A stretch of 64,000 bases of DNA. Origin: RGIG5057 sp964371585 (GTDB lineage Bacteria; Bacillota; Clostridia; TANB77; CAG-465). Location of the stretch: NCBI GenBank assembly GCA_964371585.1, contig CAYJMD010000005.1:19940-83939 (forward strand). The letters are read 5' to 3'. Below are positions 8,413-16,985 of this stretch, in pieces. Numbering within the stretch: position 1 is the stretch's first letter; each line of letters starts with the position of its first letter. The notes beneath the pieces are model-generated. The model searched no databases and was not told the DNA's origin. It worked only from the letters and a program-made list of their open reading frames with translations. The translations under genes were made by a program, and so were the position numbers.

Positions 8413-9969
8413 TTACTCTTTAGTTCCTATTTTTACTATTTTATTTTGTGGAGAATACTTATCTTGTGATAAAAGTTCTCTTGAAACAATTTCTCCATCT
8501 AGTTTTTTCACAATGTAAGCTTCCGATATCTTTCCATTACTACCATTTGAAACTACAATTTCTTTACCTTTTTCTAGTGTATCATCATATATGTATTTAG
8601 TACTTGGATATAATGTTGATGTTACTACAGATTCGATTTCTATTTCATATTCAATTTCTTCTTTCATCCCATACATACTTATATTTAAACTACCTGAAGG
8701 ATCATATGTAGTAACTATTTTAATTGCATTATTCCTTGTGTTTTTAAATTTGAAATCAAGTACTCCTGTATATATTGTAGCATCTCTACTTGGTAATACG
8801 TATCCAACTGGTAATCCATGTGCATATCTCATTGTTATTTCTAAATTAGCAAGTAATGCTGTATTATATAATGATGATGAAACTTGGCATATACCTCCAC
8901 CTGTTTCATTAACTATTGTTCCAGCCTTAAACGTACCGGCTGGTAAATACCCTTGCTCTTTTGTTACATTACCAACAGTATTATTAAATGAAAATTCTTC
9001 TCCAGGTAATATTATAACCTCATCAATATAACTTAAACCAATTTTTATATTATTACTTCTGTTATACTCATTTGGATTAAAATATGTGGTGAAACTTGCT
9101 ACTTTATCTTCAAATAATTTATAACTTAAATCAACAGTTGTTATTGTAGGATTTATAGGAGTAAGATTAAGTTCACTCTCTACTGCACTACTAGAATAAA
9201 AATTATTAACAAATGCAGTTACTATATCTTTATCTGTTCTATATCCAACAATTTCATTTATTAGAACTCTATTTATTTCATCAAATGTAGCATCTTTTGC
9301 TTCTACATTTGCAAGCTCGTATATTATTTGTGCCGATATTTGGTCAGGCACTTTTGTGTATATATCCAAACTATAATTATCTTGAATATTTGTTATGCTA
9401 TTAAATATTGATTCTTTTTCTTTTTCATAATTAATAGCGTTACCTGTTTTGCCTTTAGTAAGTACAATCTTATTATTTGGTCTATCTAAGAAATACATAT
9501 CATCTAAATATCTATCTTCTATTGTTAAATCAATATTTCTAATAACTTCATCTAATTTTACTAAATCATAATCATATATAATTTCAATATCTTTTTTAAA
9601 AATATTATTTTTAAGTACATTTATTATATTACTTAATTCATCTTCATCTCTTCCAGCAGCAAAACAAGCTAAAATAGTCTCAGAAATATTTATATTCAAA
9701 TCTAAGTCTTCTGGTGTAATTGTTACACGCATAGCATCATCTTGATAAATATGTAATTTTGATGAAGTTAACTCATCGTTAAATGAAATTATTAGTTCCT
9801 TTACTTCATCATAGGTATATCCGGATATATCATGTCCATTAATATATATATTGTTGTATACATTATCATTTATCTTAATTGATATTACAATTAAAGAGAT
9901 AGATATTAAAACAAAAATAAATATACATGAAACTGTAATAATAAATTTCTTCTTTTTTTCCATATCCAC
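8413..9969 (-). CDS. VanW/G5-domain cell-wall protein, 518 aa
   Basis: The protein has an N-terminal membrane anchor (residues 8-29), a region resembling the peptidoglycan-binding-like domains found before VanW (GYTYDEVKELI and onward), a VanW domain around residues 300-425 with NETGGGICQVSSSLYNTAL, and a C-terminal G5-type domain ending near EIVSRELLSQDKYSPQNKIV. This YoaR/VanW arrangement is common in Clostridia. Proteins of this type are anchored outside the membrane and thought to bind cell-wall glycans. It lies 15 bases downstream of the CofE-like ligase gene and is probably cotranscribed with it. The VanW domain has no established enzymatic activity, so I claim only a wall-associated role. 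Confidence 0.85.
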   Translation of the reverse strand: MDMEKKKKFIITVSCIFIFVLISISLIVISIKINDNVYNNIYINGHDISGYTYDEVKELIISFNDELTSSKLHIYQDDAMRVTITPEDLDLNINISETILACFAAGRDEDELSNIINVLKNNIFKKDIEIIYDYDLVKLDEVIRNIDLTIEDRYLDDMYFLDRPNNKIVLTKGKTGNAINYEKEKESIFNSITNIQDNYSLDIYTKVPDQISAQIIYELANVEAKDATFDEINRVLINEIVGYRTDKDIVTAFVNNFYSSSAVESELNLTPINPTITTVDLSYKLFEDKVASFTTYFNPNEYNRSNNIKIGLSYIDEVIILPGEEFSFNNTVGNVTKEQGYLPAGTFKAGTIVNETGGGICQVSSSLYNTALLANLEITMRYAHGLPVGYVLPSRDATIYTGVLDFKFKNTRNNAIKIVTTYDPSGSLNISMYGMKEEIEYEIEIESVVTSTLYPSTKYIYDDTLEKGKEIVVSNGSNGKISEAYIVKKLDGEIVSRELLSQDKYSPQNKIVKIGTKE

Positions 9970-9984
9970 CTCTTTATATATTTT

Positions 9985-10683
9985 TTATTTGTTTTTTCTA
10001 ATTAAAATGATTGGTGTAAGTGTAGCTGCTTGCCCAGCTGGATTATCTTTTATCATTTTTATTAATTCATCTTCTGTATTTTCTATAACGTCTGCTTTCC
10101 CAAGTATTTCTATATTAATATCATTAGCATCAACTATCATACATTTTATACCAGTAGCTTTATAAATTTCATTACATACTCCTGATGAATTCTCTGGTAT
10201 CCTAATTCCAAACTCAGCATAATCTTCAAATACATCTCCATAAAACCCGTCAAGTCCACTAACTTCTGGACCAACTATTTCATAGAAGACTCCTCTTTTA
10301 CCAAATAATTTACAAATTCCACCTGCAACAGCTGCATATATAACTTTAAATCTACCACATAAATTGATAGCAAATTGCATTTTATATGGATTATCAACTC
10401 CTACCCCTGCACTACTTTTCATTGCAAATCTTGATAAGAATTTTGCAAGTCCACTTACTTTAACATCTTTTTTATACACTACTCTATTTTGACATAGGCC
10501 TATAATTTTTTCACTAATTGAAACAATATCGCCTTCTTCGTATATATCTGTAACATATTTCTTTATTATATCTACGTAATTTTCACCTATTTGCACATAA
10601 TGCGTTTCTATAGCATGTCTTAAATAAGTTTCACCATTAACATCAATTTCTACTTTTTTATTTTTATTTGCTTTAAACTCCAT
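9985..10683 (-). CDS. coenzyme F420-0:gamma-glutamyl ligase-like (CofE-like) protein
   Basis: The 232-residue protein resembles the CofE family: VNGETYLRHAIETHYVQIGENYVDIIKKYV at the start, EEGDIVSISEKI, and AGVGVDNPYKMQFAIN. It lacks the nitroreductase-like C-terminal domain of some relatives. In methanogens CofE adds glutamates to F420; many Clostridia without F420 carry homologues of unknown role, so the activity here is uncertain. I moved the start to the second in-frame Met (10683) because AAAGGAG lies seven bases upstream of it, while the upstream Met has no ribosome site. The gene is followed closely by the VanW-protein gene. Confidence 0.75.
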   Translation of the reverse strand: MEFKANKNKKVEIDVNGETYLRHAIETHYVQIGENYVDIIKKYVTDIYEEGDIVSISEKIIGLCQNRVVYKKDVKVSGLAKFLSRFAMKSSAGVGVDNPYKMQFAINLCGRFKVIYAAVAGGICKLFGKRGVFYEIVGPEVSGLDGFYGDVFEDYAEFGIRIPENSSGVCNEIYKATGIKCMIVDANDINIEILGKADVIENTEDELIKMIKDNPAGQAATLTPIILIRKNK

Positions 10684-10781
10684 AACTGCTCCTTTATTCA
10701 ATCTATACATATATGTTATCACATGTTTTTTTAAAAATCAATAATTATTTATAATTATTACTATATACTATCATATTCGTG

Positions 10782-10925
10782 TTATTTGATATTCTTTGTT
10801 ATAATAGTATCACTATTTTTTATTACATCTGATGTAATTATTCCAGCAATAATTATTAAAAATATAATTAAAATTATTACTACTATAATCATCACTATTT
10901 GAGTAAATGTCACTTTATTTTTCAT
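10782..10925 (-). CDS. small single-helix membrane protein, 47 aa
   Basis: A short reading frame encodes 47 residues: a six-residue polar start MKNKVT, one long hydrophobic helix of about 25 residues rich in Ile and Val, then a polar tail (TSDVIKNSD). Coding is supported by a strong AGGAGG ribosome site and a consensus promoter just upstream. It is too small to match to a family. It lies alone between the CofE-like gene and the divergent DUF2207 gene. A membrane microprotein of unknown function is the fairest description. Confidence 0.7.
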   Translation of the reverse strand: MKNKVTFTQIVMIIVVIILIIFLIIIAGIITSDVIKNSDTIITKNIK

Positions 10926-10944
10926 AACATTCCTCCTTTGTTTT

Positions 10945-10973
10945 ATTATATACTAAATCAAAAAATATTGCAA
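10945..10973 (-). promoter_or_regulatory. promoter of the 47-aa membrane protein
   Basis: On the minus strand TTGCAA (10968-10973) and TATAAT (10945-10950) are separated by 17 bases, about 20 bases upstream of the start codon. The divergent DUF2207 promoter begins 26 bases away. Confidence 0.75.
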
Positions 10974-10998
10974 AAAATAAATTTATATTAAATTTAAA

Positions 10999-11027
10999 TT
11001 TACATTTTAAGATATTTAATATATAAT
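10999..11027 (+). promoter_or_regulatory. promoter of the DUF2207 gene
   Basis: TTTACA (10999-11004) and TATAAT (11022-11027) are separated by 17 bases, directly upstream of the ribosome site AGGTGAT. Confidence 0.7.
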
Positions 11028-11048
11028 TAAATAGTAATAGGTGATAAT

Positions 11049-13145
11049 ATGAAAAGTAAAATATGGATATTCGTTGTAGCTGTAATCTTAACTACAATTA
11101 TAGTTTCTATGAATATGATTAATGTAAATTACATATCTGATTTAGATTCAATTTACACAGTAAACTCTAACGGCTCTATTAAAGTAAGTCAAACTATAAC
11201 TTATGATTTAAGCTCTAAAATTTCAAATCTTGAATTTGCCATATATGGACCTGACGCTTACGAAAGCAGTAAAGAAAGTTTACCATGGTTAAACAATCCA
11301 CCAGAATTTTCTAATGTAAAAGTAACTATGACTAGTAATACTTCTAAACAAGAAACCACTTTAAAACATAAACTTGAAGATTATGGTCCTTACGATAATA
11401 AAATAGTAGTATTAGAAGAATTTGAGCCGGGCGTCTATGAGATAGAAATCTCCTATACAGTGCCAAATGGTATTGTTGAATATCGTGATCATTTGCATTT
11501 GTGTATTCAGCCCATAACTATTTTAAACAACTATACTATTAATAATATGAATGTACGAGTAAATGCACAATATTCTGGATTTAAAGTTGATGAATTTTAT
11601 CTTTTATCAAACATGGATAGTAATGCTATAACTAATGGTTCTTTAGAATATAATTTTTATGATATTAAATCTTCTGATTTAATAAGTGTCAATCTTTTAT
11701 TTGATAAAAGTGATAGTTTTGTAGGAAATCATTTACACTATGGAACTGCTGATATTAAAGAGGTATTAGAAGATAATTTATCTATGATTACTGAAAGTAA
11801 TAATATACTATCAACTTTAGATAATCTTGTTGTAGTATTTATAATTATACTAGCGCTATACTATATATTCCTTATATTTAAATATGATTATCAAAATTTA
11901 AATTCAATGAGTGGACATAGTTACGAGCAAGTATTCGACGAATTAAATTTAGTAGTAGGTGCTTGTATTGTGCAAGAAAGAAATGCTGAAGCCAAAGATA
12001 TTATTGGAATACTTATTAGTTTAATAGTAGATAAAGTTGTTATTTTAAATGTAAATAAAAAAGTTACTGAAAATGAATACTTATTAGAACTACACCCTGA
12101 CTATTATAAGAATATAGATAAACTAGAAGAATTATCTAGAATTGAAAAACAAGTAATTGATTTCTTTTTTAAAGCTGAAAAAAATAATTATATCAGCAAA
12201 TATGAAAAGAGTATTAATCTTAAAGATTCACTTCTAGCAATTCAAAGTACTTCTGATAGACAAATAGAATTAGAAACAATAGTTGCATCACTTAATGCCG
12301 AATTGTGGGAAAAAAATCACGAAACTGCAATAGTTCCTAAACTAACTAAAACATTTAATATCATATTAATGGTTATAGTTATGTCACTGGTAATTGCTAG
12401 GTTTGTATTTGAACAAATTTCAAACTATATAATTTTAAAAGACTTTTGGGATTTATTTAATATTTCTAATCAACTTGAAATATTAATTTTACTATTTCTT
12501 CCGTATATTATTATATTTATACTATACTATTTCTTTGAAGTAGTGCTTCTCGGACTAAACGCTGCTGTATACATAACTAAATCTAATGCCACTAGAATAT
12601 CTAACTCAGTTAATAAACATGTTATGAAATCAAATACTATAGATAAAAAATTATTTACTGCCTCTGTAGACAGAGTATTTAAAATTGCAAATAAATATAT
12701 TTTCTTAGTATCGATTATAACATCAATACTGTATTTAATATTAAATGACACAATAATAATATTCTATGGAGTACTAGCAGCTATAGCTGTACTAATAGTT
12801 GTAACTGATGATTACATGAAAAAATATTCTTATGACTCTTTAAAAAGATTTATAGGCCTTAAAATATTAGAAGATAAAGTTATATATGGTACTTTCTTAG
12901 ATGATAAGACAATTGATTATAGTCATATTTGGGGTAATTATATAGGATTTGCATTTGCTCTTGGATATACTCAAAATCAAGAATTAATTAAAATATTAAA
13001 TTCAGATTTTGAACTTCAAAAATATGATAAAGAAGCTTTTGTTTACTTTACAAACCCTGATACTTATGTGAATATTTTCAAAGATATAAATAGAAAAGAT
13101 AGGGCAATAGGTAGAGTGTTGGGAAGAAAAAAATATCATTACTAA
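11049..13145 (+). CDS. DUF2207 family membrane protein, 698 aa
   Basis: The layout is that of DUF2207 proteins: a signal-anchor helix at residues 4-24, an extracytoplasmic beta-rich domain beginning NYISDLDSIYTVNSNGSIKVSQTI and running to about 250, a membrane helix near 257-277, a cytoplasmic helical region, then two pairs of helices around 440-505 and 565-600. The C-terminal segment GNYIGFAFALGYTQNQELIK is also typical. The family is widespread in Firmicutes and Actinobacteria but has no firm function. The gene is monocistronic, with its own promoter and a strong shared terminator. Confidence 0.85.
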   Translation: MKSKIWIFVVAVILTTIIVSMNMINVNYISDLDSIYTVNSNGSIKVSQTITYDLSSKISNLEFAIYGPDAYESSKESLPWLNNPPEFSNVKVTMTSNTSKQETTLKHKLEDYGPYDNKIVVLEEFEPGVYEIEISYTVPNGIVEYRDHLHLCIQPITILNNYTINNMNVRVNAQYSGFKVDEFYLLSNMDSNAITNGSLEYNFYDIKSSDLISVNLLFDKSDSFVGNHLHYGTADIKEVLEDNLSMITESNNILSTLDNLVVVFIIILALYYIFLIFKYDYQNLNSMSGHSYEQVFDELNLVVGACIVQERNAEAKDIIGILISLIVDKVVILNVNKKVTENEYLLELHPDYYKNIDKLEELSRIEKQVIDFFFKAEKNNYISKYEKSINLKDSLLAIQSTSDRQIELETIVASLNAELWEKNHETAIVPKLTKTFNIILMVIVMSLVIARFVFEQISNYIILKDFWDLFNISNQLEILILLFLPYIIIFILYYFFEVVLLGLNAAVYITKSNATRISNSVNKHVMKSNTIDKKLFTASVDRVFKIANKYIFLVSIITSILYLILNDTIIIFYGVLAAIAVLIVVTDDYMKKYSYDSLKRFIGLKILEDKVIYGTFLDDKTIDYSHIWGNYIGFAFALGYTQNQELIKILNSDFELQKYDKEAFVYFTNPDTYVNIFKDINRKDRAIGRVLGRKKYHY

Positions 13146-13172
13146 TAATGATAATATGAAAAAAACACTAAT

Positions 13173-13215
13173 AAAATAATGCCTGAGATATATTTTGTAT
13201 CTCAGGCATTATTTT
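13173..13215. terminator. strong bidirectional terminator
   Basis: A perfect 18-base-pair stem (13173-13190 with 13198-13215) encloses a 7-base loop and has A- and T-rich flanks. It separates the convergent DUF2207 and aspartate racemase genes. Confidence 0.9.
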
Positions 13216-13238
13216 ATTCTCAGTTTACAATACTATTT

Positions 13239-13940
13239 TTAATTATTTTTCTCTCTTCCAAATATTTCTATTACTCTATCAGCTAGCACTTCCATAGAAT
13301 CAATATAATCTGATGATAACTTATTATCTCTCTTTATAAGAGAAAGTTCTGTACATCCAAGTATTATTTTTGTACATCCCATTTTTTTTAAAGAATCAAC
13401 AACATTATAAAAAGATACCATATCAGGAGATTTACCTTTTTTCACCTCATCATAAATTATATTCATAATAACTTTCTGATTTTCATCAGAAGGTATCTCA
13501 TAATCTAAATTATAATTTTCACATATACTCTGATATGTATCTGTCATGATTGTACCTGTTGTTGCCAGTATTCCTACCTTATCACATTCTGCTTTACACT
13601 CTTTAACAGTTTCTTCGATCATATTAATAAAGGGAACATCTATATTCTTATCTAACTCTTTATAAAAAAAATGAGCTGTGTTACATGGAATAACTAAAAC
13701 ATCAGCACCAAAATCTACTAATTTTTTAGAGTCTTCTATCATAACTTTAAAAGGATCTTTAGTACTATTACCAATTATAAATTCAGTTCTATCTGGTGTA
13801 GAAGCTCTTGAATTTATAATTATATCTATATGATCTTGATCACATGTTACTTTTGTTTTATTTATGATTAATTGATAAAAATATGATGATGCTTCTGGTC
13901 CTAATCCTCCTAGTATTCCTAATAATTGTGGTTTACTCAA
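13239..13940 (-). CDS. aspartate/glutamate racemase family protein
   Basis: PLP-independent racemases of this family interconvert L- and D-aspartate (or glutamate) using two cysteines. Both are visible: PCNTAH near residue 81 and LGCTELS near residue 194. The N-terminal LGILGGLGPEASSYFY is the standard start of aspartate racemases. The 233-residue length is normal. D-aspartate is used in peptidoglycan crossbridges in some Firmicutes, but the substrate is not proven here. The gene follows lemA after a short gap containing a hairpin (13967-13991). Confidence 0.85.
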   Translation of the reverse strand: MSKPQLLGILGGLGPEASSYFYQLIINKTKVTCDQDHIDIIINSRASTPDRTEFIIGNSTKDPFKVMIEDSKKLVDFGADVLVIPCNTAHFFYKELDKNIDVPFINMIEETVKECKAECDKVGILATTGTIMTDTYQSICENYNLDYEIPSDENQKVIMNIIYDEVKKGKSPDMVSFYNVVDSLKKMGCTKIILGCTELSLIKRDNKLSSDYIDSMEVLADRVIEIFGREKNN

Positions 13941-13966
13941 ATAATCACTCCTTCTTATACAAATAT

Positions 13967-13991
13967 AACTGATATAGAGTATATATCAGTT
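13967..13991 (-). terminator. possible hairpin terminator after lemA
   Basis: AACTGATATA pairs with TATATCAGTT. The following T-run on the minus strand is weak, so this could be a partial terminator or a processing hairpin between lemA and the racemase gene. Confidence 0.4.
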
Positions 13992-13998
13992 ACTTAAA

Positions 13999-14556
13999 CT
14001 ATTGTTCAAAAGATACTTTAACATTTTCTCTTTCTTCTGGTTTTGTAATTTCGAAAAAATCCATTTTTTCATATTTGTATATTTTTGCTACCATGTTTGC
14101 TGGGAACATTAATATAGTTGTATTATATAATTGTACAGCATCATTGTAGAACTGTCTTGCATATAATATTTTTTGTTCAGTTTCAGTAAGTTCTTCTTGT
14201 AACATAATAAAATTTTTGTCCGCTTTTAAATCAGGATAACTTTCAGTTACAGCAAATAAAGTTTTAAGTGTATTTTCTAATTGCTGTCCTGCTTTTACTT
14301 TTTCATTAGAACTGCCTGCTGAATTATACGCACTTCTTGCCGAAATAACTTTTTCTAAAGTTTCAGCTTCGTGGTTCATATAGCCTTTTACAGTTTCAAC
14401 TAAATTAGGTATTAAATCAAATCTTCTTTTTAATTGAGTATCAACCTGTGCAAAAGCATTTTCAGCTCTTAATTTAACAGAAACCATATTATTATATATT
14501 GCTACGAAAGCTATTATCAATACAATTATTATACCTAGTATAATATAAATCCACAT
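13999..14556 (-). CDS. lemA: LemA family protein
   Basis: LemA proteins have one N-terminal membrane helix and a cytoplasmic or extracellular helical bundle; their role is unknown. Here the helix covers about residues 2-22, followed by the family signature VSVKLRAENAFAQVDTQLKRRFDLIPNLVETVK and the region ESYPDLKADKNF. The 185-residue length is normal. I place the start at the ATG at 14556 because AAGGAG lies eight bases upstream; an in-frame GTG three codons earlier overlaps that ribosome site and is not plausible. Confidence 0.9.
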   Translation of the reverse strand: MWIYIILGIIIVLIIAFVAIYNNMVSVKLRAENAFAQVDTQLKRRFDLIPNLVETVKGYMNHEAETLEKVISARSAYNSAGSSNEKVKAGQQLENTLKTLFAVTESYPDLKADKNFIMLQEELTETEQKILYARQFYNDAVQLYNTTILMFPANMVAKIYKYEKMDFFEITKPEERENVKVSFEQ

Positions 14557-14637
14557 ATATATCACTCCTTATATATAATTATTATATCATATCTAATATT
14601 TATTGCAAGCAGTTTTTAAACTTTATTTTTATATATT

Positions 14638-14669
14638 AAAAAGAGTGCAATATAAATTACACTCTTTTT
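14638..14669 (-). terminator. terminator of rpsB-tsf
   Basis: AAAAAGAGTG pairs with CACTCTTTTT and is followed by T-rich sequence on the minus strand, five bases after the tsf stop codon. Confidence 0.85.
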
Positions 14670-14673
14670 AATA

Positions 14674-15321
14674 TTAACCGTTAACTTGTTTCATAACTTC
14701 TTCAGCGAAATTAGATTCTTCTTTTTCAATGCCTTCTCCTCTTTCGAATCTAGCAAATCTACGAACAACTATATTTTCACCAATTTTAGCAATAAGTTCT
14801 GTTAATAATTCACCAACTGTTTTGTCTGGATCTTTAACAAAAGCTTGTTCTAATAAGCAAATTTCTGAGAAGAATTTATTTAATCTTCCTTCAACGATTT
14901 TTGCTGCAACTGCTTCTGGTTTACCTTCTTTAATAGCTTGAGCTGTTAAAGCTTCTTTTTCAGCTTCTACTACACTAGCAGGTACTTCTTCTCTTCTTAC
15001 ATATGTTGGTCCAACTGCAGCTATATGCATAGCTACGTCTTTAACAAATGTTTTAAAGTCTTCATTATTAGAAACAAAATCTGTTTCAGAGTTTACTTCT
15101 ACTAAACTTCCGTATTTTCCACCATGAATGTATGCTTCAACGATACCTTCACTTGCTACTCTACCAGCTTTTTTAGCAGCTTTAGCAATTCCTCTGTCTT
15201 TTAATAAAGCTATCGCTTTATCCATGTTTCCATCTGCTTCTACTAAAACTTTTTTGCAGTCCATTATTCCTGCGCCTGTTCTTTCTCTTAATTCTTTTAC
15301 TTGTCCAGCTGTTACTGCCAC
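14674..15321 (-). CDS. tsf: elongation factor Ts
   Basis: EF-Ts is the nucleotide exchange factor that regenerates EF-Tu-GTP during translation. The N-terminal domain AVTAGQVKELRERTGAGIMDCKKVLVEADGNMDKAI is nearly canonical, including the TDFVSNNE motif of the core domain. At 215 residues it is the short form, with a reduced second core subdomain, usual in Clostridia. It follows rpsB by 12 bases with a GGGGGAGT ribosome site and ends at a hairpin terminator. Confidence 0.96.
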   Translation of the reverse strand: MAVTAGQVKELRERTGAGIMDCKKVLVEADGNMDKAIALLKDRGIAKAAKKAGRVASEGIVEAYIHGGKYGSLVEVNSETDFVSNNEDFKTFVKDVAMHIAAVGPTYVRREEVPASVVEAEKEALTAQAIKEGKPEAVAAKIVEGRLNKFFSEICLLEQAFVKDPDKTVGELLTELIAKIGENIVVRRFARFERGEGIEKEESNFAEEVMKQVNG

Positions 15322-15333
15322 TATAAACTCCCC

Positions 15334-16167
15334 CTATTCTCCTGTAGTTTGTTCTTTTTTAGCGTAATTGTTATTTCTATTAAATCTGTTGTTTTGTCTT
15401 GGTTTTCTTTCGATTTTGTCAACACCAACTTCTTTAACTAACTCTTCCATTGTTATTTCTTCAATATCATCTACTAATTCTGTATTACCATCTTTAACTT
15501 CTAATATAGCGTCTGCTATTTTACCAGCTATTAAAGCAACACTTCTTACTGAATCATCGTTACCTGGAACAACGTAATCTACGTCTTCAGGATTACAGTT
15601 TGAATCTATAAGACCAATTGTAGGGATACCTAATTTTCTAGCTTCTCTAGTACAGATATATTCTTTTTTAGAGTCAGCAAGGAAAATAAGTGATGGAAGT
15701 TTTTCCATATTTTTAATACCACCTAAGTTAGTATTTAATTTTTCCATTTCATTTTTAAGACCGATAACTTCTTTTTTAGGTAATAAATCAAAAGTTCCAT
15801 CTTCTTGCATTCTTTCAAGTTCATGTAATCTTGCAATTCTTTTCTTAATTGTAGAAAGATTTGTAAGAGTACCTCCAAGCCATCTGCTGTTGATGTAGTA
15901 CATTCCACTTCTTTCAGCTTCAGTTTTCATAGTTTCTTGGATTTGTTTTTTAGTACCAACAAAAAGTACAGTACCTCCATTTGCTACAACTTGTTTAGTT
16001 AAGTTGTAAGCTTCTTGTAATTTTTTTAATGTTTTTTGTAAATCTAATATGTAGATTCCATTTCTTGCTGTAAAGATGTATGGAGCCATTCTTGGATCCC
16101 ATCTTTTTGTTTGATGTCCAAAGTGAACACCAGCTTCTAGTAATGATTTCATAGGTATAATTGCCAT
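15334..16167 (-). CDS. rpsB: 30S ribosomal protein S2
   Basis: S2 is a component of the small ribosomal subunit. The sequence carries the family hallmarks GVHFGHQTKRWDPRMAPYIF near the start, the WLGGTLTNLSTI segment and IPTIGLIDSNCNPEDVDYVVPGNDD. The 277-residue protein has a charged Asn/Arg-rich C-terminal tail, longer than in E. coli. It heads the rpsB-tsf operon. Its leader of about 106 bases has hairpin potential and may mediate autogenous control. The promoter is divergent from, and only 28 bases away from, the promoter of the large RNA. Confidence 0.97.
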   Translation of the reverse strand: MAIIPMKSLLEAGVHFGHQTKRWDPRMAPYIFTARNGIYILDLQKTLKKLQEAYNLTKQVVANGGTVLFVGTKKQIQETMKTEAERSGMYYINSRWLGGTLTNLSTIKKRIARLHELERMQEDGTFDLLPKKEVIGLKNEMEKLNTNLGGIKNMEKLPSLIFLADSKKEYICTREARKLGIPTIGLIDSNCNPEDVDYVVPGNDDSVRSVALIAGKIADAILEVKDGNTELVDDIEEITMEELVKEVGVDKIERKPRQNNRFNRNNNYAKKEQTTGE

Positions 16168-16275
16168 TTAAAATTCCTCCTTCTTTTCTCCTCCACAGCT
16201 CTCTTAATCTTTTGCGTCCATAATGGAAGAAGCAAAGACTCCATCTGTGTGTGTATTACTCATACTTTATGAGCA
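16168..16275 (-). promoter_or_regulatory. rpsB 5' leader, possible r-protein autoregulatory element
   Basis: The untranslated leader of about 106 bases contains a CTCATA/TATGAG hairpin (16259-16273) and an ATGGA/TCCAT pairing further down, then two purine-rich ribosome-site candidates, the proximal being AAGGAGG. Ribosomal-protein operons in Firmicutes often use such leaders for feedback control. I do not recognise a known leader class, so the regulatory role is inference. Confidence 0.35.
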
Positions 16276-16280
16276 CGTTT

Positions 16281-16309
16281 ATTATATCATAGTTACACAT
16301 ATTAATCAA
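16281..16309 (-). promoter_or_regulatory. rpsB-tsf promoter
   Basis: On the minus strand TTGATT (16304-16309) and TATAAT (16281-16286) are separated by 17 bases. Confidence 0.8.
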
Positions 16310-16336
16310 TAGTTATGTAATATTTCTTCATGATAT

Positions 16337-16365
16337 TTGCATATTTTTATTATTTATGGTATAAT
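16337..16365 (+). promoter_or_regulatory. promoter of the OLE-type RNA
   Basis: TTGCAT (16337-16342) and TATAAT (16360-16365) are separated by 17 bases. Transcription is expected to start around 16371, exactly where the 5' strand of the terminal stem of the RNA begins. Confidence 0.85.
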
Positions 16366-16370
16366 ATGTA

Positions 16371-16967
16371 TTGATGGTGCATTATTCTAGTAATGCTGTA
16401 TATTATGAGGGTGGGGCTAAAAATCCACTAAAGAGCATATCGTTGAAGTTTCTTTTAAGTGCGCATTACGCCCAGTTTTGTGTGTTTGATGGAAGTAAGA
16501 TTTTAGGGTACAATATAATGGCATATATTTAACCCCCTTAAATCGTGGAGGCTTAAATTTAGCATATATTTTTTGCTGTATTTAAGTATAACCTATGTAA
16601 AGTGCCAAGACACAATACATAGTGTAGCTTGACTTGAGTGAGAATATTGGGATATATTTTAAACGTAATAAACTGTTATGGCCATAATAGTTTATTTACT
16701 GATATTGAAATTATTATTGCAAAAAAGTCTAATAATATTAACAGTGTTTTTTAAGGAAAACTTCTAGAATGTTTGTTTTACTTCAAAGCATGATTTTTTA
16801 AGGATTAAGGTACGGACTTAAGTGGCGATCTAGTTTTCTAATAGGTGACTTTAGAATATTTCTTTTAAATGGAAACAACTACACAGCAATGTTTAGTAAG
16901 AAATAGAGAAATTCTACTAGACCTGAAACCGTAAAATTTACTTATAAAATTACCATCAATTTTATTT
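16371..16967 (+). ncRNA. ole: OLE-type large noncoding RNA (Ornate, Large, Extremophilic)
   Basis: This stretch has no credible reading frame, a consensus promoter at its left edge and many G/C-containing patches unlike the AT-rich spacers around it. Its ends close on each other: ATTGATGGT (16370-16378) is the exact complement of ACCATCAAT (16952-16960), giving a molecule of about 590-600 nt. Internal hairpins include CTATGTA/TACATAG (16593-16599 with 16616-16622) around an inner GTG/CAC, a 12-pair stem with GGCC loop (16668-16697) and GCG-CATTA-CGC near 16460. Size, ornate folding and position just upstream of an OapA-like membrane protein fit OLE RNA, a conserved RNA of anaerobic and extremophilic Firmicutes reported to form a membrane-bound complex linked to stress and growth control. 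RNase P, tmRNA and 6S RNA do not fit. I infer the class from context and architecture; no covariance search was possible. Confidence 0.82.
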
Positions 16968-16985
16968 TAATTAAGAAAGAGAAAA

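Noticed and set aside
8591..9031. 146-aa plus-strand frame inside the VanW/G5 gene
   Set aside because: It mirrors a conserved gene on the minus strand (VanW domain) and has no ribosome site.
16371..16967. RNase P RNA, tmRNA, 6S RNA or a riboswitch as identity of the large RNA
   Set aside because: No GAGGAAAGTCC-type RNase P motif, no tRNA-like ends or tag frame, and the length is far above 6S RNA or riboswitches. Size, end pairing and the adjacent membrane protein fit OLE better.
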